A DNA stretch of 64,000 nt from Rhizobium sp. CCGE 510 (lineage in GTDB: Bacteria; Pseudomonadota; Alphaproteobacteria; Rhizobiales; Rhizobiaceae). Under the pieces are notes generated by a model. The model was not told the DNA's origin. It did not search any database and saw only the letters and a program-made list of their open reading frames with translations. Positions within the stretch are counted from its first letter, which is position 1; the number at the start of each line of letters is the position of its first letter. The translations under genes and the position numbers were made by a program. Positions 9,449 through 18,855 of the stretch are shown piece by piece. The DNA is taken from the NCBI RefSeq assembly GCF_000292525.1, contig NZ_AEYF01000006.1, positions 29,550-93,549 of the forward strand, in the 5' to 3' direction.

Positions 9449-10831
9449 ATGAGCAAATCTTTCGGCGCGATGTCGGTCGCGCAGCTTTCCGTCCTTATTC
9501 AAAGTGGTGCTGCCGATCCGGTCGATGTGGCCGGCGCGATTTTCGAATCCATCGCGAATTATACCGATAAGGCGGTTTTCACCGCGCTGCTGGAAGACCG
9601 GGCGATGGAGGAGGCGCGCGCCTCTTCCAAGCGCCTGCGGGATGGGCGCTCGCTCGGATTGCTCGACGGCATTCCCATCGCCTGGAAGGATCTGTTCGAC
9701 GTCGAAGGCCTGCCGACGACGGCAGGTTCCGTCGTCCTTGCCGACGAAAAGCCGGCCAAGCGCGATGCGGCGGTCGTCGATTTGCTCAGGCAGGCGGGCA
9801 TGGTCGCTATTGGCCGCACCAATATGAGCGAATTCGCCTTTTCCGGCCTCGGCATCAATCCGCACTACGGCACGCCGGTCAATCCGCGTAGCAACGACCT
9901 CCCGCGCATTCCGGGCGGCTCGTCTTCCGGCGCCGGTGTTGCGGTCGCCGCCGGGCTGGTGCCGGTCGCCATGGGCACGGATACCGGCGGCTCGGTGCGC
10001 ATTCCGGCCGCCCTCAACGGCATCATCGGTTACAAGGCGACCCGCGGCCGTCATGCGATGGCGGGCGTCTATCCGCTGGCAAAGAGCCTGGATTCGCTGG
10101 GGCCGCTCTGCCGTAGCGTCAGGGATGCGGTCTGGATCGATGCGGCGATGCGCGGGCTGACCGCACCTGACGTCGGTGAGCGTCCGCTGCAGGGGCTGCA
10201 ATTGCTCGTGCCCGAGAATGTCGTTTTCGACGGGGCCGAACCTGAAGTGATCGCGGCGTTCGAGGCGGCTTTGGACCGTCTTCAAAAGGCCGGCGTCCAT
10301 GTTGCCCGCGCCGTCATTCCCGCCTTCGACGAGATTTTCGATCTGATGACGAGATATGGTCCGCTGGTGACGGCGGAGGCTTTCGCGCTTCACCATGAAC
10401 GCTTGGCGGGACCGGACGCGGACAGGATGGATCACCGCGTCGTCATGCGGACCCGCTTGGGAAGCAGGACGACACTGGCCGATTACCTGGCGATCCTCGA
10501 TGCGCGCAGCCGCCTGATCGCCGATGTCGAGCGCCTTGTCGGCGACCGGCTGATCGCTTTTCCGACTGTCGCCCATGTCGCTCCGCCGATCGGTCCGCTG
10601 GAGCAGGACGACGAGCTGTTCTTCGCGACGAACAACAAGACGTTGAGGAACACCGCTCTCGGCAATTTCCTCGACTGGTGCGGCGTCTCCATTCCCTGCG
10701 GTACGGGAGAGGCGGGCATGCCGGTGGGCCTGCTGCTTTCGGCCACGGCCCGTCGCGACGAAGCGCTTCTGGGAATTGCGCTTGCCGCCGAGCCGGTCAT
10801 CCGCGGCGATTTCGCCTCAATCGGCAATTGA
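9449..10831 (+). CDS. Amidase signature family hydrolase
   Basis: This 460-residue amidase carries the Ser-cisSer-Lys centre: Lys80 in IPIAWKDLFDVEG, the Ser cluster 158-160 in PGGSSSGAGVA, and nucleophile Ser182 in GTDTGGSVRIPA. Such enzymes hydrolyse carboxamides to acid and ammonia. I place the start at ATG 9449 (MSKSFGAMSVAQL), which suits the family; an in-frame ATG at 9371 would add 26 atypical residues. GatA is a relative, but no GatB or GatC is nearby. The gene lies 53 bp before a TIM-barrel gene on the same strand, probably one operon. Substrate unknown. Confidence 0.88.
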   Translation: MSKSFGAMSVAQLSVLIQSGAADPVDVAGAIFESIANYTDKAVFTALLEDRAMEEARASSKRLRDGRSLGLLDGIPIAWKDLFDVEGLPTTAGSVVLADEKPAKRDAAVVDLLRQAGMVAIGRTNMSEFAFSGLGINPHYGTPVNPRSNDLPRIPGGSSSGAGVAVAAGLVPVAMGTDTGGSVRIPAALNGIIGYKATRGRHAMAGVYPLAKSLDSLGPLCRSVRDAVWIDAAMRGLTAPDVGERPLQGLQLLVPENVVFDGAEPEVIAAFEAALDRLQKAGVHVARAVIPAFDEIFDLMTRYGPLVTAEAFALHHERLAGPDADRMDHRVVMRTRLGSRTTLADYLAILDARSRLIADVERLVGDRLIAFPTVAHVAPPIGPLEQDDELFFATNNKTLRNTALGNFLDWCGVSIPCGTGEAGMPVGLLLSATARRDEALLGIALAAEPVIRGDFASIGN

Positions 10832-10884
10832 ACCGAGGTGCGTTTGTTGCCATTGATGAAATAGGAGATCCAGGAGGACGGCAC

Positions 10885-11745
10885 GTGCAGGATTTGCAAA
10901 ACGGACGCTTCGCGGTTTCGACATGGTCGCTGCATCGGCTGCTCGGCGCCGTCCATGGCTACAGTCCCGATCCCGACAAAAGTGCGGCGCCGAAGGAACC
11001 CTATGGCCTTGGCGCGGCGGCGCTGATCGACATGCCGGCGGCGCTGGCGGCGCGTGGCATCAACCGGCTGGAGGTCTGTTCCTTCCATCTGCCGAGCCTC
11101 GACGCCGGCTACCTCGGCGAATTGCGCGATGCGCTGGCGTCGTCGAACGTGCTGTTTCAGACGCTGCTCGTCGAGGATGGCGATCCGAGCCATCCTGAGA
11201 CGGCCGAACGCGACGTCAAATGGATGGCGGAGTGGATCGATATCGCTACAGCGCTTGGGGCGCACCGGATGCGCGTCATTGCCGGAAAACAGAAGCCGAT
11301 GGAAGAAAACCTGTCCCGCGCCGCCCGTCACCTGAACTGGCTCGCAGACAAAGCGGAAGGCAGCGGCGTGCGTGTCGTCGTCGAGAACTGGTTCGACCTG
11401 CTGCCGTCGCCGGTCGAGATGAACTGGCTGCTGGACCGGCTGAACGGCAAGGTCGGCCTCAACGGCGACCTCGGCAATTGGCCAGCACCCCCGAAATATG
11501 AAGGCCTGGCCAATATCATGCGCCGTGCCGAGATCTGCCACGCCAAGGCCGACTATGGCGTTACGGGCCTTGATGCCGATGATTACCGCAAGTGCCTGGA
11601 GATGTGCGAAAGGGCCGGTTACGCCGGACCCTTCACGCTGATCTACGACTCGCCGTTCTTTCCGGATGAATGGGACGGCATCCTGCTGCAAAAGCAGTTC
11701 ATCGAGGATTTCCTGCGCGACGCCCCGGCGCGCAGGACGGCTTGA
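10885..11745 (+). CDS. Xylose-isomerase-like TIM-barrel protein
   Basis: This 286-residue protein resembles the sugar phosphate isomerase/epimerase (AP endonuclease 2-like) superfamily. Candidate metal ligands fall in barrel-strand ends such as VVVENW (Glu), NGDLGNWP and CHAKADYG (His). I chose the GTG at 10885 (VQDLQNGRFAVSTWSLHRLL) because AGGAGG lies about 8 bp upstream; no ATG is suitably placed. It follows the amidase gene and is likely co-transcribed. The reaction is unknown; isomerase, epimerase or dehydratase activity are all possible. Confidence 0.78.
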   Translation: MQDLQNGRFAVSTWSLHRLLGAVHGYSPDPDKSAAPKEPYGLGAAALIDMPAALAARGINRLEVCSFHLPSLDAGYLGELRDALASSNVLFQTLLVEDGDPSHPETAERDVKWMAEWIDIATALGAHRMRVIAGKQKPMEENLSRAARHLNWLADKAEGSGVRVVVENWFDLLPSPVEMNWLLDRLNGKVGLNGDLGNWPAPPKYEGLANIMRRAEICHAKADYGVTGLDADDYRKCLEMCERAGYAGPFTLIYDSPFFPDEWDGILLQKQFIEDFLRDAPARRTA

Positions 11746-11754
11746 ACCGAAGCG

Positions 11755-13269
11755 TTATTCCTGGCGCGGAAACCGCTGGCTTTCCTCCAGCACGTTCAGA
11801 TCCATGTGATTGCGCATATAGCGCTCCGAGGCTTTCTGCAGCGGTTGATAGTCCCAGGGATAATAGGCGCCGTTGCGCAGCGCTGCGTAGACCACCCAGC
11901 GGCGCGCCTGGCTTTCGCGCACGGCGGCGTCGAATTCGGCAAGGTTCCAACGCCGCCTGGCCTGGTCGACAAGCCTAGCCAAGGTTTCGGCATGGACCGG
12001 GTCGCCTGCCAGATTGTCCAATTCCCGCGGGTCGGCTTCGAGATCGAACAGCATCGGTGGGTCCTTCTCGCAGAGCGAGAGCTTGTATCGCCCGTCCCTG
12101 ATACAGACGAGTGGCGCTTCCGACCCTTCCGCCGCATATTCCATCGGGACCGGCCCGCGGCTGCCGATACCCTCGGCAAGCGCCGTCAGATCCTCGCCTT
12201 CGGTCCATGGTTTCAATGAGGCGATATCGATGCCGGCGAGAGCCGCCAACGTCGGCGTCACGTCGAGAGTGGAGACCGGCTGATCGATGCGCTTGGGTGT
12301 CCAGCCGGGGACGGACATCATCAGCGGAACGCGGGCCGATCCTTCGAAGAAGTTCATCTTGAACCAGAGGCCACGGTCGCCGAGCATGTCGCCGTGGTCG
12401 GAAACGAAGAGGATGATGGTGTTTTCGGCCATGCGGCTGCGTTCCAGAACACCGAGAATCTCGCCGATTTTCTCGTCGACATAGGAGATATTGGCGAAGT
12501 AACCCTGCCTCGCGCGCCTGATCTCTTCCGGGCTGATGTCGAAAGCATCATGGTCGCAGGCTTTCATCAGGCGCTGCGAATGCGGGTCCTGCCGCTCGAA
12601 GGCAATCGGCGCCACTGTCGGGTCTAGCACCGGGCAGTCCTCATAAAGGTCCCAGAATTTGCGGCGCGCGACATAGGGGTCGTGCGGATGGGTGAAGCTG
12701 ACGGTCAGGCACCACGGGCGTCCGTCATGGCCGCGCGCGAGATCGAACAGTTTGCGGCTGGCGTGGTAGGCGACCTCGTCGTCATATTCCATCTGGTTGG
12801 TAATTTCGGCAACGCCGGCGCCGGTGACCGAGCCCAGATTGTGATACCACCAGTCTATGCGTTCGCCGGGCTTGCTATAGTCGGGCGTCCAGCCGAAATC
12901 GGCCGGATAGATGTCCGTCGTCAGGCGCTCCTCGAATCCATGCAACTGGTCGGGGCCGACGAAATGCATCTTGCCGGATAGTGCCGTCTGGTATCCGGCG
13001 GCGCGCAGATGATGCGCGTAGGTTGGAATGTCCGAGGCAAATTCTGCCGCATTGTCATAGACGCGCGTTCGGCTCGGCAACTGCCCGGACATGAAGGACG
13101 CCCGCGCCGGTGCGCAGAGCGGGCTTGCGGTATAGGCGTTGGCGAAACGCACCGAACGTTCGGCCAATGATTTCAGATGCGGCGCATGCAGAAAATCGGC
13201 GGGACCATCGGGAAAGAAAGTCCCATTCAACTGATCGACCATCAGGATGAGAATATTCGGGCGCGCCAT
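11755..13269 (-). CDS. betC: Choline-sulfatase
   Basis: This 504-residue sulfatase hydrolyses choline-O-sulfate to choline and sulfate, feeding glycine-betaine synthesis. The formylglycine-forming motif C-A-P-A-R is at 52-56 (ASPLCAPARASFMSG). Metal-binding Asp12 is in LILMVDQLNG, and FVSDHGDMLGD near 290 supplies further ligands. The C-terminus (about 420-490) carries the choline-sulfatase extension. GAGGAA precedes the ATG at 13269. Identity is supported by the divergent LysR gene, which matches the known choline-sulfate regulator group. The usual choline-sulfate binding protein gene is not in this window. Confidence 0.92.
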   Translation of the reverse strand: MARPNILILMVDQLNGTFFPDGPADFLHAPHLKSLAERSVRFANAYTASPLCAPARASFMSGQLPSRTRVYDNAAEFASDIPTYAHHLRAAGYQTALSGKMHFVGPDQLHGFEERLTTDIYPADFGWTPDYSKPGERIDWWYHNLGSVTGAGVAEITNQMEYDDEVAYHASRKLFDLARGHDGRPWCLTVSFTHPHDPYVARRKFWDLYEDCPVLDPTVAPIAFERQDPHSQRLMKACDHDAFDISPEEIRRARQGYFANISYVDEKIGEILGVLERSRMAENTIILFVSDHGDMLGDRGLWFKMNFFEGSARVPLMMSVPGWTPKRIDQPVSTLDVTPTLAALAGIDIASLKPWTEGEDLTALAEGIGSRGPVPMEYAAEGSEAPLVCIRDGRYKLSLCEKDPPMLFDLEADPRELDNLAGDPVHAETLARLVDQARRRWNLAEFDAAVRESQARRWVVYAALRNGAYYPWDYQPLQKASERYMRNHMDLNVLEESQRFPRQE

Positions 13270-13363
13270 GTCGTTCCTCTATGCTATTTGAAGATTTTAT
13301 TGAATCCCCTATTGTCGCGCCTGTAAAGCCAGCTTTTTTCGATGGCTGCCTAAAGGATTTTTT
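13270..13363. promoter_or_regulatory. Divergent betC / LysR control region
   Basis: This 94-bp region contains the promoters of betC and its LysR regulator. It is AT-rich in the middle, with a direct repeat TTGAA at 13288-13292 and 13300-13304. LysR proteins normally bind such regions and respond to substrate; I could not define an exact T-N11-A box. Confidence 0.5.
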
Positions 13364-14269
13364 ATGCCAGATCACCCGCTTGAGCTTGGATGGATGCGCA
13401 TCTTCGTCGAGGTCGCAAGACTCGGGAGCTTTTCCTCGGCTGCGGCGCTGCTCGGGCTTACCCAGCCTGCCGTCAGCTACCAGATCCGCCGGCTGGAGGA
13501 GCAGCTCGGCGTCAGCCTGTTACGGCGCCAGCATCGCGGCGTGACGCTGACGGCGCAAGGCGAGCGGCTTCTCGCGGCCGCCGCCAAGGCGGTCGCCGAC
13601 ATCGATGCACTCGCTCGCAACTTCCGTGCCGAAACCCAAAGGCCGGTCGTCCGGCTGAGAACCGACTATGCCTTTTCGTCGCTCTGGCTGATCCCGCGCA
13701 TGGACGGCTTCCGGCTTCTTCATCCGGAAACGGATATACAGATCGTCGCGACGCAACGGTTTGCGGCCGGTTTTCGCGACGAGGCGGATGTCGCGGTCGT
13801 TTTCGGCACGCGGGCGGAATTCGGCGCCATCGGCACGCTTCTGCTGCCGGAAAAGGTCGTGCCGGTCTGCACGCAGGGCTTTCTCGATCGCAATGGCCCT
13901 TTCGACGATCCGGGGCAGCTTGCCAAGGCGGTTCTGATCCATCTCGATACGCCGATGCCATCGCCCTGGTTCGATTGGCGCAGTTATCTGACCGAATTCT
14001 CCGTCCTTCGCGACATCAATGCCGGCCGCGGCGATATCAGCTTCAATACTTATTCACTGGTCGTTCAGGCTGCGCTGAGCGGGCAGGGCGTGGCGATTGG
14101 CTGGATGGGTCTCGTCGATACGCTGCTCTCCGCGCGCATGCTGGTCGAAGCCGGCCCGCCGCTGGAGGCGCAGGACCGCGGTTACTGGCTGGTGCCGCCG
14201 CGATCTCCAAGCGCGCACAGCGAAGGTCTCAGCGCCTGGCTGGTGGGCGAAGTCGGAAGGAGCGGCTAG
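13364..14269 (+). CDS. LysR-family regulator of choline-sulfate use
   Basis: This 301-residue protein has a LysR helix-turn-helix at about 10-65 (VARLGSFSSAAALLGLTQPA, then RRLEEQLGVSLLRR) and a periplasmic-binding-like effector domain from about 95. The sequence resembles the choline-sulfate utilisation regulators found next to betC, and here it diverges from betC. AAGGA precedes ATG 13364. It should activate betC when choline sulfate or choline is present. The stop codon lies inside a rhizobial palindrome that may act as terminator. Confidence 0.9.
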   Translation: MPDHPLELGWMRIFVEVARLGSFSSAAALLGLTQPAVSYQIRRLEEQLGVSLLRRQHRGVTLTAQGERLLAAAAKAVADIDALARNFRAETQRPVVRLRTDYAFSSLWLIPRMDGFRLLHPETDIQIVATQRFAAGFRDEADVAVVFGTRAEFGAIGTLLLPEKVVPVCTQGFLDRNGPFDDPGQLAKAVLIHLDTPMPSPWFDWRSYLTEFSVLRDINAGRGDISFNTYSLVVQAALSGQGVAIGWMGLVDTLLSARMLVEAGPPLEAQDRGYWLVPPRSPSAHSEGLSAWLVGEVGRSG

Positions 14270-14380
14270 AGCATGATGCCGAAAAGTGTCAGCGGTTTTC
14301 TTATGACATCATGCTCTAACTCACTAATGTAGAACAGGATTCAGAGTTTAGGCCGAGCGGACCTAAAATCATCCTGTTCT
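14267..14380. repeat. Composite rhizobial intergenic palindromes
   Basis: There are two adjacent inverted repeats. The first pairs TAGAGCATGATG (14267-14278) with CATCATGCTCTA (14307-14318), a perfect 12-bp stem, with an inner GAAAA/TTTTC pair. The second pairs AGAACAGGAT (14331-14340) with ATCCTGTTCT (14371-14380), with an inner TTTAGG/CCTAAA stem. Both look like dispersed intergenic repeats of Rhizobium genomes. The first includes the stop codon of the LysR gene and could fold in its mRNA. Confidence 0.75.
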
Positions 14381-14472
14381 GGCGCCGGATTATTTCTCCG
14401 CAGCAGAAGCCTTGTCATCGGCGACGCAGCCCGACATTGTGAGATCGAATCCATAGCGAAAGTGCCGCAAGC

Positions 14473-14673
14473 ATGCGAACGATCGGATATATCATTGGAC
14501 TGCTTATGGTCCTTCTCGGGCTGATCTGGATCGGCCAGGGAAGCGGCTATTTTCCCTATCCGGCGTCCAGCTTCATGATCGCTCAAACGATCTGGATGCT
14601 TTGGGGCGCTATTCTGGCCGCAGTCGGCATTGCCGTCCTGATCATCGTATCGCGACTGCGCCGGAGAGTGTGA
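14473..14673 (+). CDS. Small two-helix membrane protein
   Basis: The 66-residue product has two hydrophobic stretches, at about residues 4-22 (IGYIIGLLMVLLGLIWIGQG) and 36-60 (IAQTIWMLWGAILAAVGIAV), followed by the basic tail RLRRRV, so the C-terminus is probably cytoplasmic. The ribosome site is weak. Short proteins of this kind are widespread in rhizobia without known function. It lies 60 bp upstream of the aldolase gene and may be in the same transcript. Confidence 0.65.
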   Translation: MRTIGYIIGLLMVLLGLIWIGQGSGYFPYPASSFMIAQTIWMLWGAILAAVGIAVLIIVSRLRRRV

Positions 14674-14733
14674 ACCGCTGCCGCTGGCTGGCAGCAACGG
14701 CCGCTGGCAGTCTGATGAATTGAGGAGAATGGC

Positions 14734-15525
14734 ATGGGTGCCGCTGATATCGACGGCTTTGCGGAGCGGATCAGGAACAGCCGGGATGGAATGATCTCCG
14801 CCTGGATCGGCATTCCTGACGCAACGCTTGCCAACCATCTGGTGCAGGAGGCCTTCGACACCGTCGTTCTGGATATGCAGCATGGCATGTGGGACATGCC
14901 GTCGGCGGCAAATGCCGTCGCGCAGGTAAGGCTTGCCGGCAAGCCGGCCTTAGCGCGCATTCCGGTCGGCGATTTCGCCTCCGCTTCGCGACTGCTCGAC
15001 GCTGGCGCCTCCGGCATCATCGCGCCGATGATCAATTCAGCCGAAGACGCGCAAGCCTTCGTCAAGGCCACCAAATACCCGCCTGTCGGCGAGCGCAGCT
15101 GGGGACCGTCGCTGGCGCTGAACCATACCGGCCTTTCGGGCGATGATTATCTGAAAAACGCCAACGCGCTGACCGTCGCCATCGCCATGATCGAAACCCG
15201 AGCAGCGCTTGAGGCGATCGACGCCATTCTCGGCGTTACCGGCATCGACGGTATCTTCGTCGGTCCGTCCGATCTTTCTATCGCGCTGTCGAACGGCGAC
15301 CAGGTGGCGCCGAACGCCGCCGAGATCGATAGCGCCATGCAGCATGCCGTCTCGCGCTGCCGCGCCCACGGCAAAGTCGCCTGCGCCTATGCCGCCGACG
15401 GCGAGCGGGCTGGCGAATTGCTGAAATTCGGCTTCGATCTGGTCATTGCCGGTGCCGAGACCACGCAACTGCGCTCCGGCGCCCGCCGCGCCATCAATGC
15501 GGCCCGCAGGATTGCGTCCGCTTGA
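14734..15525 (+). CDS. HpcH/HpaI-family aldolase
   Basis: This 263-residue class II pyruvate aldolase carries family motifs: LDMQHGMWDMP near 49-59, ARIPVGD, GASGIIAPMINSAEDAQ, then IAMIETRAALEAID and GIFVGPSDLS. Members cleave 2-keto-3-deoxy acids such as 2-dehydro-3-deoxyglucarate or 4-hydroxy-2-oxoheptanedioate to pyruvate and an aldehyde, using a divalent metal. GAGGAG precedes ATG 14734. No pathway genes adjoin it, so the substrate is open. Confidence 0.87.
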   Translation: MGAADIDGFAERIRNSRDGMISAWIGIPDATLANHLVQEAFDTVVLDMQHGMWDMPSAANAVAQVRLAGKPALARIPVGDFASASRLLDAGASGIIAPMINSAEDAQAFVKATKYPPVGERSWGPSLALNHTGLSGDDYLKNANALTVAIAMIETRAALEAIDAILGVTGIDGIFVGPSDLSIALSNGDQVAPNAAEIDSAMQHAVSRCRAHGKVACAYAADGERAGELLKFGFDLVIAGAETTQLRSGARRAINAARRIASA

Positions 15526-15528
15526 ACG

Positions 15529-16209
15529 TCATTTCATCGGCTTCACCGCCAGCCAGATGACGTGGCGGGCGCCGCCGCGTTTGCCGTTGGCGCGCGTATT
15601 GATCGCATCGACGGAAAAACCGCTGTCCTTGAGACGGCGGGTGAAATCCGGATCCGGACCGGACGACCAGACGGCGAGTACGCCGCCGGGGCGAAGCGCG
15701 TCGCGGGCGGCGCGAAGGCCGTTAAAATCGTAGAGCCGATCGTTGGATTTGCGGGTCAGCCCGTCCGGGCCATTGTCGACATCGAGCAGGATCGCGTCAT
15801 AGGCGGCCTTGCCGGCACGGATCGCTTCGCCGACATCGCCTTGGTGGATGCCGACCCGCGGATCGTCGAGACAGCCCTTGAACACCTCGGCCATCGGTCC
15901 GCGGGCCCAGGCGACAACGGCGGGCACCAGTTCGGCGACGGTGACGCCGGCATCTTCGGGAAGGACGGCAAGGGCGGCGCGCAGGGTAAAACCCATGCCG
16001 AGCCCGCCGATCAGGAGCTTGGGCTTCGGATGCGCCTTGATCCGCTCCCAGGAAAGCGTTGCCAGGGCCTCCTCCGAGCCGCTGAGACGGCTGTTCATCA
16101 GCTCGTTGGCGCCGAGCATGATCGAGAATTCGCTGCCGCGCTGCTTCAATCGCAATTCGCCGGTTTCACCGGGAATGGTCGCGGAATCGAGCTGGATCCA
16201 GGGCAGCAT
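15529..16209 (-). CDS. Spermidine-synthase-like SAM-binding protein
   Basis: This 226-residue protein has the class I methyltransferase fold. Motif I is KLLIGGLGMGFTLRAAL at about 64-80, followed by VTVAELVPAVVAWAR and a motif DAILLDVDNGPDG near 137-149. It matches short proteins annotated as spermidine synthase-like; true aminopropyl transferases have a different N-terminal domain, so its role is unknown. The gene converges on the aldolase gene with only 3 bp between stops. GAGG lies about 10 bp before the ATG. Confidence 0.78.
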   Translation of the reverse strand: MLPWIQLDSATIPGETGELRLKQRGSEFSIMLGANELMNSRLSGSEEALATLSWERIKAHPKPKLLIGGLGMGFTLRAALAVLPEDAGVTVAELVPAVVAWARGPMAEVFKGCLDDPRVGIHQGDVGEAIRAGKAAYDAILLDVDNGPDGLTRKSNDRLYDFNGLRAARDALRPGGVLAVWSSGPDPDFTRRLKDSGFSVDAINTRANGKRGGARHVIWLAVKPMK

Positions 16210-16279
16210 GACGGTTTCGCCTCATATGAAAGGAAATGTCCCCTAGCATGAGGCGCGGGCTGAGGCCAGCAAGCCGGCA

Positions 16280-17179
16280 TCAGACCATCCGGATGAAATG
16301 ACCCGGTTCCACTTCGGCGATCTCGTCTTGCTGCACGGCCGAGCGGCGGCGGATATCGTCCACCTCGTCGGGCCTGAGACGCGCTTTCGGGTCCTCGAAG
16401 CGGATATCCGGATCGGGCACGGCCGAGAGCAGCAGCCTCGTATAGGGATGCAGCGGGTTGTCGATCACCCGGGCGGTGCTGCCCCATTCGACGATCTGGC
16501 CGGCATACATCACGGCGATGTCTTCGGCGACATAACGGGCGGTAGCGATGTCATGGGTGATGTAGAGCAGGCCGAGGCTCATCTCCTGCTTCATCTCGTT
16601 CAACAGGTTCAGCACGCCGAGGCGTACCGAAACGTCGAGCATCGAGGTCGGTTCGTCCGCCACGATCACCTCTGGCTTGACAGCAAGTGCGCGCGCTATG
16701 TTGACGCGCTGGCGCTGGCCGCCGGAGAGTTCATGCGGATATTTCGGCGCGACGAGATCGGGATCGAGCCGGACGCGCTTCAGCAGTTCGCGGACCGCGA
16801 CGTCGATCTCGCTTCCTTTGATCTCCGGGCGATGCAGCTTCAGCGGCCGGTGGAGATGATGGGCGATGGTGTGGGCGGGGTTGAGCGAGGCGAAGGGGTC
16901 CTGAAAGATCATCTGCACAGAGCGGCGATAGCGGGCGATCTCGGCGGAATTCGCCGCCTCGACCGGCTGACCCTTGTAGAGAATCCGGCCCGATGTCGGC
17001 AGATATTCGCGCATCGCCATGCGGGCGCAGGTGGTCTTGCCGCTGCCGGATTCGCCGACGAGGGCCAGCGCCCGGCCGGCGCGCAGCGAAAACGAGATGG
17101 CGCGCGCCGCATGCACGGCCGCCGAACCGTGGCCAAACGTCTTGGTCACCGTGTCGAGTGCGAGGATGGCGTTACTCAT
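16280..17179 (-). CDS. Peptide-type ABC importer, ATPase (DppF-like)
   Basis: This 299-residue ATPase has Walker A GESGSGKTT at about 41-49, the signature LSGGQRQRVN near 150, Walker B VIVADEPTSMLD, and the C-terminal oligopeptide-transporter extension (HPYTRLLLSAVPDPD). It would power import with the partner ATPase encoded at 17176-17979, whose stop it overlaps by ATGA. It is the last gene of the leftward operon with the NagZ-like glycosidase. Substrate inferred from context to be an amino-sugar oligomer or muropeptide. Confidence 0.9.
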   Translation of the reverse strand: MSNAILALDTVTKTFGHGSAAVHAARAISFSLRAGRALALVGESGSGKTTCARMAMREYLPTSGRILYKGQPVEAANSAEIARYRRSVQMIFQDPFASLNPAHTIAHHLHRPLKLHRPEIKGSEIDVAVRELLKRVRLDPDLVAPKYPHELSGGQRQRVNIARALAVKPEVIVADEPTSMLDVSVRLGVLNLLNEMKQEMSLGLLYITHDIATARYVAEDIAVMYAGQIVEWGSTARVIDNPLHPYTRLLLSAVPDPDIRFEDPKARLRPDEVDDIRRRSAVQQDEIAEVEPGHFIRMV

Positions 17180-17979
17180 TGCAGCACGCCTCCATGCAGC
17201 GAGGGGAAAGAGGCCCAGAGCTTCTTCGTGTAATCATGCTGCGGCGTCCGGTAGATCGCCGCGGCCGCGTTCTGCTCCACCAACTGACCCGACAGCATGA
17301 TGCCGATCCGGTCGCAAAACTGCACCATCAGCCCGAGATCATGGGTGATGAACAGCACGGAGAAGCCGAAGCTGCGGCGCAGCTCGTTGATGCGCTGCAG
17401 GATCTCGCGCTGGACGACGACGTCGAGCGCCGTCGTCGGCTCGTCCATGACGACGAGCTTCGGATCGAGCGCCATGCAGATGGCAATGACGATGCGCTGG
17501 CGCATGCCGCCGGAAAACTGATGCGGATAGTCGCGCATGCGGTCCGGCGCGATGTCGACGAGCCTCAGCATCTCGGCGGTACGCTCGCGGGCCGCGGCAC
17601 GGCTCATGCCCTTGTGGGTGCGCAGCATGTCGTAGAATTGCGCTTCGATGCGCAGCACCGGGTTCAGCGAGTTCATGGCGCTCTGGAAGACCATGGCGAC
17701 CTCGCGCCAGCGGAATGCGGCAAGCGCCTTCCGGTCGAGGCCGAGCACGTCGCGACCGTCGAGCAGGATGCGGCTCTGCTTGCGGATCAGCGCCGGCGGC
17801 CTGTGCAGGCGGCTGATGGCAAAGGCGATGGTGCTCTTGCCGCAGCCGGATTCACCGGCAAGGCCGAAGACCTCGCCGGGTGCCACGTCGAAGCTGACAT
17901 CGTCGACGGCGCGGAAATCCTTCTCCTCGCCGATATAGTCGATGGTGAGGTTCCTCACCGAAAGCAACGGCTGGGTCAC
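17176..17979 (-). CDS. Peptide-type ABC importer, ATPase (DppD-like)
   Basis: This ATPase of about 267 residues has Walker [10 protein letters not shown], signature FSGGMRQRI, Walker [13 protein letters not shown] and H-loop ITHDLG. I start it at the GTG at 17979 (VTQPLLSVRNLTIDY): GGGGAGGG is just upstream and the GTGA overlaps the preceding permease stop, a typical coupled arrangement. The longer reading to 18135 runs inside the permease gene. It is the membrane-associated partner of the DppF-like ATPase. Confidence 0.9.
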   Translation of the reverse strand: MTQPLLSVRNLTIDYIGEEKDFRAVDDVSFDVAPGEVFGLAGESGCGKSTIAFAISRLHRPPALIRKQSRILLDGRDVLGLDRKALAAFRWREVAMVFQSAMNSLNPVLRIEAQFYDMLRTHKGMSRAAARERTAEMLRLVDIAPDRMRDYPHQFSGGMRQRIVIAICMALDPKLVVMDEPTTALDVVVQREILQRINELRRSFGFSVLFITHDLGLMVQFCDRIGIMLSGQLVEQNAAAAIYRTPQHDYTKKLWASFPSLHGGVLQ

Positions 17980-18854
17980 AGGCGGCCCTCCCCGGAACGG
18001 ACGAGCAGGGACCAGCGCTTCAGGTGATTGCCGGTGCGCAGCCGCGGATTGGCGATCTCGTCGACGGCGAAATTCAACAGTGACATGCCGATGCCGAGGA
18101 AGGCCAGCGCGAAGCAAGGGGTGAGAATATCCCACCAGGCGCCGACCGACAGGGCCGAGGCCTTCTGTGCATTGTAGAGCATCGTGCCCCAGGAAATCGC
18201 CCTGGGATCGCCGAGGCCGAGAAATTCAAGCGTTGCCTCGGTGATGATGGCGAAGATGACGCTGCCGATGAAATTGATGCCGACGATCGATATCACGTTG
18301 GGGAAAATCTCGAAGGTCATGATGCGCCATTGCGGCTCGCCCATCATCTCGGCCGATTTGACGAAATCCTTGTGCTTGACGGAGAGTGTTTCGGCGCGGG
18401 TGACGCGGGCGCCCCAGGCCCAGGATGTGGCGCCGAGGATGCCGGCGATGACCAGCGGGCTTGCCTGGCCGATGAAGGCGGCCAGCACCAGCAGCAGCGG
18501 CAGGTTGGGAACGACCAGCACCATATTGGTGAAGAAGCTGATGACCTCGTCGGTCTTGCCGCCGCGATAGCCGGAAATGATGCCGAGCGCGGTGCCGACG
18601 AGCGTGATCAGCAGGCCGGCGCCGAAGCCGACGGCAAGCGAGGTGCGGGCGCCGTAGATCAACCGGGCGAAGACATCCTGGCCGATGCGGGTGGTGCCGA
18701 GGATATGGTCGAGCGATGGCGGCTGGTGCGGCCGCCCGGTGCGGGCGGCGGGATCGTATTGTGTCAAAAGCGGTGCAGCGATCGCGACGATCACGATGGC
18801 GGCGATGATGACGAGGCCGATCAGCGCCTTGCGGTTTCGAAGCAGGGTCTTCAT
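17976..18854 (-). CDS. Peptide-type ABC importer, permease (DppC-like)
   Basis: This 292-residue inner-membrane permease begins KTLLRNRKALIGLVIIAAIV (first helix) and has the DppC-type periplasmic region HILGTTRIGQDVFARLIYGA. The EAA loop for ATPase contact is near residue 190. Five to six helices are expected. It starts 1 bp after the upstream permease stop, so translation is coupled. Confidence 0.9.
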   Translation of the reverse strand: MKTLLRNRKALIGLVIIAAIVIVAIAAPLLTQYDPAARTGRPHQPPSLDHILGTTRIGQDVFARLIYGARTSLAVGFGAGLLITLVGTALGIISGYRGGKTDEVISFFTNMVLVVPNLPLLLVLAAFIGQASPLVIAGILGATSWAWGARVTRAETLSVKHKDFVKSAEMMGEPQWRIMTFEIFPNVISIVGINFIGSVIFAIITEATLEFLGLGDPRAISWGTMLYNAQKASALSVGAWWDILTPCFALAFLGIGMSLLNFAVDEIANPRLRTGNHLKRWSLLVRSGEGRL

Positions 18855-18855
18855 C

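Noticed and set aside
14267..14318. Reading the palindrome as a classical terminator
   Set aside because: The stem is strong but no T-run follows, and the sequence resembles a dispersed Rhizobium repeat.
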